Shown here piece after piece: positions 1 to 5,874 of a DNA stretch of 7,623 nucleotides. How positions within the stretch are numbered: the first letter of the stretch is position 1; every line of letters starts with the position of its first letter. The notes below the pieces were generated by a model. The model was given only the letters and a program-made list of their open reading frames with translations. It was not told the origin of the DNA and ran no database searches. The DNA comes from Acidobacteriota bacterium (lineage in GTDB: Bacteria; Acidobacteriota; Terriglobia; Terriglobales; Acidobacteriaceae). The stretch lies in assembly GCA_021798655.1 (NCBI GenBank), contig JAJZFE010000135.1:1-7623 (forward strand), read 5' to 3'. Made by a program: the position numbers and the translations under genes.

Positions 1-1
1 C

Positions 2-184
2 TCGTTCTTTGCGCTGCTGGCCGCGGCGATCGGCCAGGCGGTGTGGAAGGCGCGCGGCGCGATGCAGCTGTCCGCGCGCAGCCCGGAGCGGCTGCGGCTG
101 TATGTGTACGTGGCGCTGACGGCGCTGCTGCTGTACTTTGCGGCGAGCAACTTTGTGCGCGCGCGGAGACGGCAGCGGCGGTAG
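2..184 (+). CDS. C-terminal fragment of a membrane protein (5' end outside window)
   Basis: An open frame enters from the left edge and ends at a TAG at 182-184, giving the last 60 residues of a protein. The fragment has two hydrophobic stretches (FFALLAAAIGQAV near its start, then LYVYVALTALLLYFAASNFV) separated by a basic, polar linker. It ends in an Arg-rich tail (RARRRQRR), which by the positive-inside rule would lie in the cytoplasm. The pattern fits the last one or two transmembrane helices of an integral membrane protein. The family cannot be named from this piece. It lies 85 bp upstream of gcvT on the same strand, so co-transcription is possible but not shown. An overlapping frame from a GTG at 43 has an Ala/Arg-rich composition typical of a GC-rich shadow and was not preferred. 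Confidence 0.6.
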   Translation, partial: SFFALLAAAIGQAVWKARGAMQLSARSPERLRLYVYVALTALLLYFAASNFVRARRRQRR

Positions 185-269
185 GTTTGAGGCCATCACA
201 AAGCGTCCAGGGAAGCTGCGATTACACTTGGAGATGCCGCGCGATAGCGCCGAGAGTGAGTGACCACCG

Positions 270-1406
270 ATGACCGAGACAGCCACGCCGCCGCTTCGCA
301 AGACAGCCCTGAACGCAACCCACCAGGCGCACAAGGCGCGCATGGTCGACTTTGGCGGGTGGGAGATGCCCGTGCAGTACGAGGGGCTGGTGGCCGAGCA
401 TATGGCCGTGCGCGAGCGTGTGGGCATCTTCGACGTGAGCCACATGGGCGACATCCAGCTGCGCGGGCCGAACTCGCTGGCCGCGGTGCAGCGGCTGCTG
501 ATGAACGACGCCAGCAAGCTGCAGGTGGGCCAGGCACACTACTCCGCGATGCTGTATCCGAATGGCACGTTTGTGGACGACGTGGTGCTGCACAAGCTGG
601 GCGAGAACGACTACCTGATCGTGATCAACGCCGGGACGCGCGAGAAGGATGTGCAGTGGGTGCGGCAGACGATTGGCAGCATGAGCGGCGTGCATGTGAT
701 GGACGTGAGCGACTACTACACGCAGATCGCCATCCAGGGGCCGAAGGCGATGGCGACGCTGCAGAAGCTGACGGGCGTGGACCTTGCGCCGATCAAGAAC
801 TACTGGTTCACGTGGGGCACGGTGTGCGGCTGCCACAACACGCTGATCGCGCGGACGGGCTACACCGGTGAGGATGGCTTCGAGATTTATATTCCCTCCG
901 ACGAACCCACCAGTGGCAGAGTGTGGGGCGAGATTCTGGCGGCGGGAGCGGAGTTCGGCATTGCACCGTGCGGGCTGGGCGCGCGCAATACGCTGCGGCT
1001 GGAGAGCGCGATGGCGCTGTATGGGCATGAGATTTCGGACACGATCAACGTGTTCGAGGCCGGGCTGGGACGGTACTGCAAGCTGGAGAAGGGCTCGGAC
1101 TTTGTGGGGCGCGAGGCGCTGATGACGGTGCAGGCCGAGGGTGGGCCGGCGCGCAGACTCGTCGGGCTGGAGATGGTGGACCGCGGGATCGGGCGCGATG
1201 GGTATCCGGTGCTGTCGCTCGCCGGCGAGACGATTGGCGAGGTGACGAGCGGGTCGCCGGCGCCGTTCCTGAAGAAGAATATCGCGCTGGCGTATGTGCC
1301 GGTGGCGTATAGCGAGATTGGCACCGAGGTCGCCGTGGAGGTGCGTGGCGCGGGAGTGAAGGCGAAGGTGGTGGCGACGCCGTTTTATAAGCGGGTGAAG
1401 GCGTAG
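270..1406 (+). CDS. gcvT: Aminomethyltransferase, glycine cleavage T protein
   Basis: GcvT takes the aminomethyl group from the lipoyl arm of GcvH and passes the one-carbon unit to tetrahydrofolate, releasing ammonia, in the cytoplasm. The 378 residues match the usual family length. Conserved landmarks are visible in order: FDVSHMG (54-60), the VDD motif whose Asp (103/104) corresponds to the catalytic Asp region of the family, INAGTREKD (119-127), GYTGEDGFEIY (197-207), GLGARNTLRLE (235-245) and YGHEI (251-255). The C-terminal barrel ends with VTSGSPAPFLKKNIALAYVP. GARN replaces the more usual GARD. The ATG at 270 gives a short N-terminal extension (MTETATPP) before the conserved start of the fold, and only a weak GAG-type ribosome site (about 253-259) precedes it. 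It is the first GCS gene here, and its partners gcvH, gcvPA and gcvPB lie downstream past an opposite-strand operon. Confidence 0.97.
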   Translation: MTETATPPLRKTALNATHQAHKARMVDFGGWEMPVQYEGLVAEHMAVRERVGIFDVSHMGDIQLRGPNSLAAVQRLLMNDASKLQVGQAHYSAMLYPNGTFVDDVVLHKLGENDYLIVINAGTREKDVQWVRQTIGSMSGVHVMDVSDYYTQIAIQGPKAMATLQKLTGVDLAPIKNYWFTWGTVCGCHNTLIARTGYTGEDGFEIYIPSDEPTSGRVWGEILAAGAEFGIAPCGLGARNTLRLESAMALYGHEISDTINVFEAGLGRYCKLEKGSDFVGREALMTVQAEGGPARRLVGLEMVDRGIGRDGYPVLSLAGETIGEVTSGSPAPFLKKNIALAYVPVAYSEIGTEVAVEVRGAGVKAKVVATPFYKRVKA

Positions 1407-1415
1407 GCGCTACGT

Positions 1416-1535
1416 AGGGATAGAAAACGCGGGGATAGAAAACGCGGGGACGGAGAACGCGGGGACGGAGAACGCGGGGACGGAGAACGCGGGGACGGAG
1501 AACGCGGGGACGGAAAACGCGGGGACGGAAAACGC
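1416..1535. repeat. 15-bp minisatellite, eight tandem copies
   Basis: Eight uninterrupted copies of a 15-bp unit begin 10 bp after the gcvT stop. The consensus is GGGGACGGAGAACGC. Copies 3-6 are identical, copies 7-8 share one A-for-G change, and copies 1-2 carry TAGA in place of CGGA (copy 1 also starts with A). Variants are grouped by position, as expected from slippage or unequal exchange spreading local variants. No open frame of interest uses it. It lies between the convergent gcvT and mhqR genes, and copy number is likely to vary between strains. Confidence 0.95.
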
Positions 1536-1570
1536 GGAGGGGCGGAGGCTGCGGAGGTTTCGCAGAGGTA
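1532..1570. repeat. Dispersed repeat, copy A (after gcvT)
   Basis: This ~39-bp segment aligns without gaps to 5832-5870, exactly 4300 bp downstream. The core TGCGGAGGTTTCGCAGAGGT is identical in both copies (1550-1569), with a few G/T or C/T differences in the left half. The core can form a small hairpin, CTGCG / CGCAG around a 7-nt loop. It abuts the end of the 15-bp tandem array. Immediately after it, GAGGCTGGGCT occurs twice (1581-1591 and 1597-1607), so the whole 1407-1613 intergenic region is repetitive. No convincing terminator with a T-run is visible between gcvT and mhqR. Confidence 0.8.
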
Positions 1571-1613
1571 GGGTTGAGCGGAGGCTGGGCTTCGCAGAGG
1601 CTGGGCTGCGGCT

Positions 1614-2075
1614 TCAGGCCGGTTTGCGGGTGGCGGACTGCGCGGCCAGGCCGATGGTCTTGAGGGCGCGGCGGAGGTCGGCGCGTTGGACGGCGGGGAC
1701 GTCCTTCATCACTTCGTCGAGGTCCTTGAGGTGGCGCGCGAAGAGGCGCTTGATGACGGTGACGCCTTCGGGAGTGAGCTGGACGAGGCGGACACGGCGG
1801 TCTTCCTTGTCTGCGACTCGTTGCACGAATCGCTTGCTCTCAAGACGGTCGATGGCGGAGGTCATCGACGCGTTGGCGAGCAGGACGGCGTCGCAGAGCG
1901 CGGACATCGTCATGGGGCCTTTGTGCAGCAGGGCTTCGAGGATCATGAAGTCGGAGAGGCCGATGCCGAGCGCGGCGATGGAGCCTTCGACGAAGGCCTC
2001 CATCGAGCGATAGGCGCGGGCGAGCACGACCCAGAGAGCGGCGGCGGTGGTGGGGTCTTCCGAAGAGCGCGTCAC
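1614..2075 (-). CDS. mhqR: MarR-family transcriptional repressor, MhqR-like
   Basis: This is a predicted dimeric winged-helix DNA-binding protein of 153 residues, a typical MarR length. Visible features are an N-terminal helical dimerisation segment (about 10-37), a helix-turn-helix with LSDFMILEALLHKGPMTM (40-57) followed by a recognition helix around ANASMTSAIDRLESK (67-81), and the MarR wing signature DKEDRRVRLVQLTPEG (89-104). C-terminal dimer helices run from about 105 to 145. The segment resembles MhqR/YkvE of Bacillus, the repressor of quinone-inducible dioxygenase and carboxylesterase genes. The single Cys is at position 61. The GTG start at 2075 is chosen because it overlaps the upstream TGA by 4 bp (GTGA) and is preceded by GGTGAG. 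An in-frame extension to 2393 is antisense-like Arg/Pro-rich sequence and is not coding. It is the last gene of the mhqO-mhqD-mhqR operon, so autoregulation is expected. Exact orthology is inferred from family pattern plus context. Confidence 0.9.
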   Translation of the reverse strand: MTRSSEDPTTAAALWVVLARAYRSMEAFVEGSIAALGIGLSDFMILEALLHKGPMTMSALCDAVLLANASMTSAIDRLESKRFVQRVADKEDRRVRLVQLTPEGVTVIKRLFARHLKDLDEVMKDVPAVQRADLRRALKTIGLAAQSATRKPA

Positions 2076-2725
2076 TTTGCGCTCACCGGAAAGGCCTGCT
2101 GCAGCAGCTTGCGGGCGAGTTCGATCTCCGGCGCGGAGACGGTGTGCGGGCGGCCGGGGTAGCGGATGGCTTCGACGACGGCGCCCATGCGATGCAGCTC
2201 GCGCGCGGTGTCTTCGACGCGCTGCCAGGGGACGTGCGGGTCGGGGTCTCCGCTGAGCAGGAGCGCGGGTGTGCCGGCGAGGTCGCCTTCGTGATGCAGC
2301 GAAGCGCCGAGCGGGCCGACGAGGCCGCCCGTGAAGGCGAGCAGGCCGGCGTAACGCGCGGGGTGGGACGCGGCGAACTCCGAGGTGAGGCACGCGCCCT
2401 GCGAGAAGCCCGCGATGACGATGCGTTCGCGCGCGATGCCGGCGGCGGCGATGTCAGCCACGATGGCGGCGATCTTTGCAAGCGCCGAGGAGAGGTACGG
2501 CTCGTTCTGCTCGCGCGGCGCGAGGAAGGACTGCGGATACCAGGTGTGGCCGGCGGCCTGCGGTGCGACGAGAGCGAGGTCGGGACGCTGCAGCGCGGTG
2601 CCGAGCTGGAGGATGTCCTCGGCAGAGGCGCCGCGGCCGTGCAGGAGCACGATGGCTCCTGCAGCGGTGGCGAGCGGCGCGCCGGCGTGGAGGACGGGCG
2701 TGTTGGCGTGAGGCGAGGCGGTCAT
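2072..2725 (-). CDS. mhqD: Phospholipase/carboxylesterase-type alpha/beta hydrolase, MhqD-like
   Basis: This is a 217-residue serine esterase of the Abhydrolase_2 (phospholipase/carboxylesterase) family and the normal size for it, with no signal peptide and so probably cytoplasmic. The oxyanion region is IVLLHGRGASAED (25-37). The catalytic triad is visible: nucleophile Ser108 in AGFSQGA, Asp162 in SGDPDPHVP, and His194 in PGRPHTVS. The ATG at 2725 has a strong Shine-Dalgarno AAGGAG (complement of 2733-2738) seven bases upstream. That site lies inside the 3' end of the dioxygenase gene, whose stop is only 2 bp away. Its own stop overlaps the mhqR start, which indicates translational coupling. 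In Bacillus and Staphylococcus the homologous gene (mhqD) is induced by quinones together with a dioxygenase. Its substrate is unproven there and cannot be read here. Confidence 0.93.
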   Translation of the reverse strand: MTASPHANTPVLHAGAPLATAAGAIVLLHGRGASAEDILQLGTALQRPDLALVAPQAAGHTWYPQSFLAPREQNEPYLSSALAKIAAIVADIAAAGIARERIVIAGFSQGACLTSEFAASHPARYAGLLAFTGGLVGPLGASLHHEGDLAGTPALLLSGDPDPHVPWQRVEDTARELHRMGAVVEAIRYPGRPHTVSAPEIELARKLLQQAFPVSAK

Positions 2726-2727
2726 GT

Positions 2728-3720
2728 TCAGGCTCCTTGAACAGCGTGCGAGGTCTGGGTGAGGGTGAGAGGTGCGAGGCGGGCTTCGATGAGCTGGCGC
2801 TGCGGCTCCAGCCAGGCGGGGATGCGGAGAGCTTCGCCGAGGGCCTCGGGCGATTCGTCGAGAGCGAAGCCGGGGTTGTCGGTGGCGAGTTCGAAGAGGA
2901 CGCCGCCGGGTTCGCGGAAGTAGATGCTGTGGAAGTAGGTGCGGTCCTGCACGGGAGTGACGGCGAGCTGCGTGGCGATGCGCTCGCGCCAGTCGAGCTG
3001 TGCGGCGTCGTCGGTGGCGCGGAAGGCGATGTGGTGCACGGAGCCTGCGCCGGAGCTGCCGTAGCGGGCGTTCGCGTCGGTGACGACGTCGATGTGGTTG
3101 CCGAGCGCGGTGCCTGCGGGCGAGGCAAAGCGCGTGCGGGCACCTTCTTCGGCGAGCTTGACGAAGCCGAGAAGCGCGAGGGATTTTTCGGTCGCGGCGA
3201 GTTCGGTTTCGAGCAGCGTGACGCCGAAGAAGCCGCGCAGAGCGTGCTCGGCGGGAACGTCGGCGTAGCGCGGTACTTTTATCTCTCCAGCCGCGACGCC
3301 GATGTGCGGCGCGTCGGCGTGGGCGACGAGTTCGAGCTTCATGCCGTCGGGGTCGGGGAAGGTGAGGACCTCTTCGCTGAAACGCGCCGAATGTTCGACG
3401 GGAATGCTGAGCGCAGTGAGGCGCCGCTGCCAGAAGTCGAGCGAGCCGATGGGGATGCTGAAGGCGGTGTGCGTGACCTCGCCGGCGCCGGCGTGGCCGC
3501 GGCGGGCGTGGGGCCAGGGGAAGAAGGTGAGGATGGTGCCGGGGGAGCCGGCGTCGTCGCCGAAGTAGAAGTGATAGGTGCCGGGGTCGTCGAAGTTGAC
3601 GGTGCGCTTGACGAAGCGGAGGCCGAGGACCTGGGTGTAGAAGTCGAGGTTGCGCTGGGGGTCGGACGCGATGGCGGTGACGTGGTGGAGGCCGACGATG
3701 GGGGTGGGAGTGGTGTTCAT
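2728..3720 (-). CDS. mhqO: Ring-cleaving dioxygenase, two VOC/glyoxalase domains, MhqO/MhqE-like
   Basis: This 330-residue protein has two tandem vicinal-oxygen-chelate modules (about 8-135 and 155-282), the layout of the MhqO/YkcA ring-cleaving dioxygenases associated with hydroquinone and catechol breakdown. Likely metal ligands lie in GLHHVTAI (His12/13), in GSVHHIAFRA (His229/230) and in GGVLFELATD (Glu277). Other family landmarks are the opening LDFYTQVLGLRFVKRTVNFDDP, which continues into TYHFYFGDDAGSPGT, and the late DRTYFHSIYFREPGG (259-273). The ATG at 3720 is supported by AAGGAG (complement of 3728-3733), 7 bp upstream. It is the first gene of the minus-strand operon, transcribed divergently from gcvH, with a palindromic operator candidate about 45-57 bp upstream. 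It is assumed to be cytoplasmic. The actual substrate (2-methylhydroquinone-like compounds in Bacillus) is inferred from family and operon context. Confidence 0.93.
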   Translation of the reverse strand: MNTTPTPIVGLHHVTAIASDPQRNLDFYTQVLGLRFVKRTVNFDDPGTYHFYFGDDAGSPGTILTFFPWPHARRGHAGAGEVTHTAFSIPIGSLDFWQRRLTALSIPVEHSARFSEEVLTFPDPDGMKLELVAHADAPHIGVAAGEIKVPRYADVPAEHALRGFFGVTLLETELAATEKSLALLGFVKLAEEGARTRFASPAGTALGNHIDVVTDANARYGSSGAGSVHHIAFRATDDAAQLDWRERIATQLAVTPVQDRTYFHSIYFREPGGVLFELATDNPGFALDESPEALGEALRIPAWLEPQRQLIEARLAPLTLTQTSHAVQGA

Positions 3721-3765
3721 GGGGTGGCTCCTTTCGGGGTGCCGAATTGCTTCCGTACCATATGA

Positions 3766-3777
3766 TTCGATATCGAA
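3766..3777. promoter_or_regulatory. Perfect palindrome, candidate MhqR operator in the mhqO promoter
   Basis: TTCGATATCGAA is a perfect 12-bp inverted repeat located 46-57 bp upstream of the mhqO start codon. On the minus strand it falls between a poor -35 candidate (TTTACT or overlapping hexamers, complement of 3777-3784) and a poor -10 candidate (TATGGT, complement of 3757-3762), with sub-optimal spacing of 14-16. A second small palindrome, CATATG, adjoins at 3759-3764. MarR dimers bind such palindromes across promoters. The symmetric TCGA-type half sites recall the published Bacillus MhqR operator, but the match to a consensus is from memory. The role is inferred from position. Confidence 0.55.
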
Positions 3778-3804
3778 GTAAAAGATTCACAGTGGTTGCG
3801 GGGA

Positions 3805-3838
3805 AGCAGATCCCTTCGCTGCGCTGCGGGATGACAAA
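3805..3838. repeat. REP-like intergenic element
   Basis: The sequence around TCCCTTCGCTGCGCTGCGGGA (TCCC at 3811-3814, GGGA at 3828-3831), followed by TGACAAA, matches a type of short dispersed element that I recall from intergenic regions of many GC-rich genomes, including Acidobacteria. The outer TCCC/GGGA can pair, but the inside pairs poorly. Only one copy is present in the window, so its repeat nature is recalled rather than shown here. It lies between the mhqO promoter and the gcvH start. Confidence 0.4.
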
Positions 3839-3933
3839 GGGCGGGGTAGCGGCTTGGAGGAGGGCGGGATTTGGCTGGCTACAATTTTGCGGCAGGTTTC
3901 AGGCTGAGCAAAACAGGGGTGGCCTGGACGCTC

Positions 3934-3939
3934 TACAAT
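3934..3939 (+). promoter_or_regulatory. Candidate -10 element for gcvH (possible near-leaderless start)
   Basis: TACAAT (5 of 6 to TATAAT) ends 7 bp before the gcvH ATG at 3947, so transcription from it would start at or next to the start codon. A near-copy of the surrounding sequence, CTACAATTTTGCGG, lies 54 bp upstream at 3879-3892 (TACAAT at 3880-3885) and would give a conventional leader of roughly 60 nt. Neither has a good -35 at 17±1 bp. Which, if either, is used cannot be decided from sequence. Confidence 0.3.
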
Positions 3940-3946
3940 TGTGGGT

Positions 3947-4336
3947 ATGAGCTATCCCGAAACGTACCGTTATGCGAAGTCTCACGAGTGGGTTGATCTG
4001 CAGGGCGACACGGCGGTGGTCGGCATTACGGACTACGCGCAGAGTTCGCTGGGCGATATCGTGTTTGTCGAGCTGCCGAAGGTAGGGCAGGAGATTGAGG
4101 CCGGATCGACGTTCGGCTCGGTGGAGTCGGTGAAGGCGGTGAGCGATCTGTACGCGCCGATCACCGGGCAGGTGAGCGCGATCAACGAGGCGCTGAACGA
4201 TGCGCCGGACACGATCAACACCGCGGCGAATGAGACGTGGATCATCAAGCTGGCCGTGAAGAGCGCGGACGCGGTGAGCGGGATGATGACCGCGGCCGAG
4301 TACGAGGCGTTTGTGGCCGAAGAGACCGGGCACTAA
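3947..4336 (+). CDS. gcvH: Glycine cleavage system H protein (lipoyl carrier)
   Basis: GcvH is the small lipoylated shuttle of the glycine cleavage system. Its swinging arm accepts the aminomethyl group from the P protein, presents it to GcvT, and is reoxidised by dihydrolipoamide dehydrogenase. The 129-residue length is standard. The N-terminus YRYAKSHEWVDL (7-18) and GITDYAQSSLGDIVFVELPKVG (26-47) are canonical. The lipoylation site is Lys63 in GSVESVKAVSDLYAP, and the NETWIIKL segment (95-102) follows the APDTIN loop. The ATG at 3947 is preferred over an in-frame GTG at 3941, which would add only Met-Gly. Neither has a clear Shine-Dalgarno beyond GTGGG. It begins the distal half of the GCS locus, 118 bp upstream of gcvPA, and is divergent from mhqO. 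Confidence 0.97.
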   Translation: MSYPETYRYAKSHEWVDLQGDTAVVGITDYAQSSLGDIVFVELPKVGQEIEAGSTFGSVESVKAVSDLYAPITGQVSAINEALNDAPDTINTAANETWIIKLAVKSADAVSGMMTAAEYEAFVAEETGH

Positions 4337-4340
4337 AGGG

Positions 4341-4450
4341 TTGTCCGTTCTCAGTTGTCCGTTCTCAGTTGCCCGTTTCATGGGATTGAGAGTGTGAACA
4401 GAACGTGCTGAGAACAGACGACTGAGAACGAACCACTGAGAACTGAGAAC
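4341..4450. repeat. Long imperfect inverted repeat of 14-bp units between gcvH and gcvPA
   Basis: TTGTCCGTTCTCAG occurs twice in tandem (4341-4354, 4355-4368), with a decayed third copy to 4380. Reverse-complement versions follow at 4408-4421 and 4422-4435, then two 7-bp CTGAGAA units to about 4450. Segment 4341-4368 can pair with 4408-4435 at 24 of 28 positions plus one wobble, around a 39-nt loop. The heptamer theme CTGAGAA/TTCTCAG resembles short tandem repeats I recall from intergenic DNA of Acidobacteria and Planctomycetes. The 3' arm ends about 5 bp before the gcvPA start, where no clear Shine-Dalgarno is seen, so the structure could influence gcvPA expression or mRNA stability. There is no T-run typical of an intrinsic terminator. 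Confidence 0.88.
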
Positions 4451-4454
4451 TACT

Positions 4455-5825
4455 ATGCGCTATCTACCGAAGTCCCCTGCTGACCGCGAGGCGATGCTCG
4501 CCGAGATTGGTGTGGGGTCGATTGAAGATCTGTTTGAGACGATTCCGGCGGAGTACCGGCTGACGGCGGACATGAAGATTCCGCGGCAGCACAGCGAGAG
4601 CGAGGTGCTGGACCGGTTTCGTGCGTTTGCGGCGAACGTGGCGAGCGGCGATGTGGCCGAGTTGGCAACGCAGCCGATGACGCGGCCGTATGCGAGTTTT
4701 CTGGGCGCGGGCGCGTACCGGCACTATCGGCCCGTGGTGATTGATTCGCTGATTCAGCGCGGCGAGTTTCTGACCAGCTACACGCCGTATCAGCCGGAGA
4801 TCTCGCAGGGCACGCTGATGGCGATGTTCGAGTTCCAGACGATGATCTGCGAGCTGACCGGGATGGAGATCGCCAACGCGAGCATGTATGACGGCAGCAC
4901 CGGCGCGGCAGAGGCTGTGCTGATGGCGTGTCGTGTGACCGGGCGGCAGGGCGCTGTGGTCGCGCGGAGTGTGCATCCGGAGTACCGCGAGGTGATGCGG
5001 ACAGCGACGCAGCACCAGGGGATTCCGATCACCGAGTTTGGCTACGACAAGACGACCGGACGCGTGGACCTGGCGGCGCTGGAGGCTGCGATTACGGAGG
5101 AGACGGCGGCGGTGCTGGTGCAGTCGCCGAACTTCTTTGGCGTGGTGGAAGACGTTGCTGCGATTGCAGAGATTGCGCACAGGAAGGGCGCGCTACTGAT
5201 TGTTTCGATTGCTGAGGCGATCTCGCTCGGTGCGGTGAAGGCGCCCGTGGAGGCGGATATCGTTTCGCTCGAAGCGCAGAGCTATGGCGTGGCCGTGGGC
5301 TACGGCGGGCCGTACTGCGGTGTGATTGCGTGCAAGGAGAAGTTCCTGCGGCAGATGCCGGGACGCCTGGTGGGCGAGACCAAGGACAAGGATGGCAAGC
5401 GCGGATTTGTGCTGACGCTGAGCACGCGCGAGCAGCACATTCGGCGCGAGAAGGCGACCAGCAACATCTGCACGAACCAGGCGCTGGTCGCGATGATGGT
5501 GACGATCTACCTGACGGTGTACGGCAAGGAAGGGCTGCGCGAGCTGGCCGAGCAGAACCTGGCGAAGGCGGAGTACCTGAAGGCCGCGATGGTGAAGGCC
5601 GGCGCGAAGCCGCTGTTCAGCGGGCCGACGTTCAACGAGTTTGCGGTGGCTCTTCCCTCCTCTGCTGACGCGACGAACGCGAAGCTGCTGGAGAAGCAGA
5701 TCATCGGCGGCGTTGGGCTGCAGCCGTGGTATCCGGAGCTGGGCGACGGCGCGGCGCTGTGGTGCGCGACGGAGCTGACGACGAAGGTGCAGATGGACAG
5801 CGCGGCTGCGGTGCTTGACGTTTAG
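4455..5825 (+). CDS. gcvPA: Glycine dehydrogenase (decarboxylating) subunit 1, P-protein alpha
   Basis: GcvPA is the N-terminal-half homologue of the glycine decarboxylase P protein. It pairs with GcvPB to form the PLP enzyme that decarboxylates glycine and loads GcvH. The 456 residues fit the split-subunit family. Landmarks are the start [26 protein letters not shown] (81-91), [14 protein letters not shown] (108-121), [11 protein letters not shown] (144-154), [12 protein letters not shown] (195-206), YGGPYCGVI (283-291), GRLVGET (303-309) and [25 protein letters not shown] (319-343). As expected for this subunit, the PLP lysine belongs to the partner. SLEAQSYG (271-278) differs from the VGEGQSLG form I recall for the family. 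The ATG at 4455 is chosen because the encoded N-terminus is the conserved one. No strong Shine-Dalgarno is present, and the inverted repeat lies immediately upstream. gcvPB should follow directly but is displaced by three genes. Confidence 0.97.
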   Translation: MRYLPKSPADREAMLAEIGVGSIEDLFETIPAEYRLTADMKIPRQHSESEVLDRFRAFAANVASGDVAELATQPMTRPYASFLGAGAYRHYRPVVIDSLIQRGEFLTSYTPYQPEISQGTLMAMFEFQTMICELTGMEIANASMYDGSTGAAEAVLMACRVTGRQGAVVARSVHPEYREVMRTATQHQGIPITEFGYDKTTGRVDLAALEAAITEETAAVLVQSPNFFGVVEDVAAIAEIAHRKGALLIVSIAEAISLGAVKAPVEADIVSLEAQSYGVAVGYGGPYCGVIACKEKFLRQMPGRLVGETKDKDGKRGFVLTLSTREQHIRREKATSNICTNQALVAMMVTIYLTVYGKEGLRELAEQNLAKAEYLKAAMVKAGAKPLFSGPTFNEFAVALPSSADATNAKLLEKQIIGGVGLQPWYPELGDGAALWCATELTTKVQMDSAAAVLDV

Positions 5826-5831
5826 AAGAAA

Positions 5832-5870
5832 GCGCTGAGGGGCTGAGGTTGCGGAGGTTTCGCAGAGGTG
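5832..5870. repeat. Dispersed repeat, copy B (after gcvPA)
   Basis: This is the second copy of the element at 1532-1570, starting 6 bp after the gcvPA stop. The last 20 bp of core (5850-5869) are identical between copies. The hairpin is retained, with the outer C-G pair replaced by a T·G wobble (TTGCG / CGCAG). Its right end, GAGGTG at 5865-5870, sits 4 bp before the GTG start of the next gene and is the best available Shine-Dalgarno for it. Confidence 0.8.
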
Positions 5871-5874
5871 AGTT

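Noticed and set aside
185..269. Possible glycine riboswitch upstream of gcvT (short GGAGA and GCGCCGA strings)
   Set aside because: The leader is only 85 bp, and the conserved helices and core of a glycine aptamer could not be laid out. The strings alone are too short in GC-rich DNA. A covariance search with the Rfam glycine model would settle it.
222..1028. Long minus-strand open frame, 268 aa, His/Arg-rich
   Set aside because: It is a shadow of gcvT on the opposite strand with low-complexity composition and no recognisable motif.
1416..1535. CRISPR-like array
   Set aside because: The 15-bp units are directly contiguous with no spacers, so this is a tandem minisatellite.
1407..1613. Bidirectional terminator between convergent gcvT and mhqR
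   Set aside because: Only small stems from repeats are visible, and no stable stem with a following T-run on either strand was found.
2476..3765. Long open frame on the + strand, 429 aa
   Set aside because: It is antisense to mhqD and mhqO, rich in Gly/Ala/Arg/Glu with no family pattern, and explained by GC-rich third positions of the real genes.
2726..3790. Upstream extension of the esterase frame (to 572 aa)
   Set aside because: The extra residues are Arg/His/Pro-rich shadow sequence over mhqO. ATG 2725 has a strong AAGGAG and gives the normal family length.
3941..3946. GTG at 3941 as the gcvH start
   Set aside because: It adds only two residues to a protein already of standard length. 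ATG 3947 is the simpler choice, though the two cannot be separated firmly.
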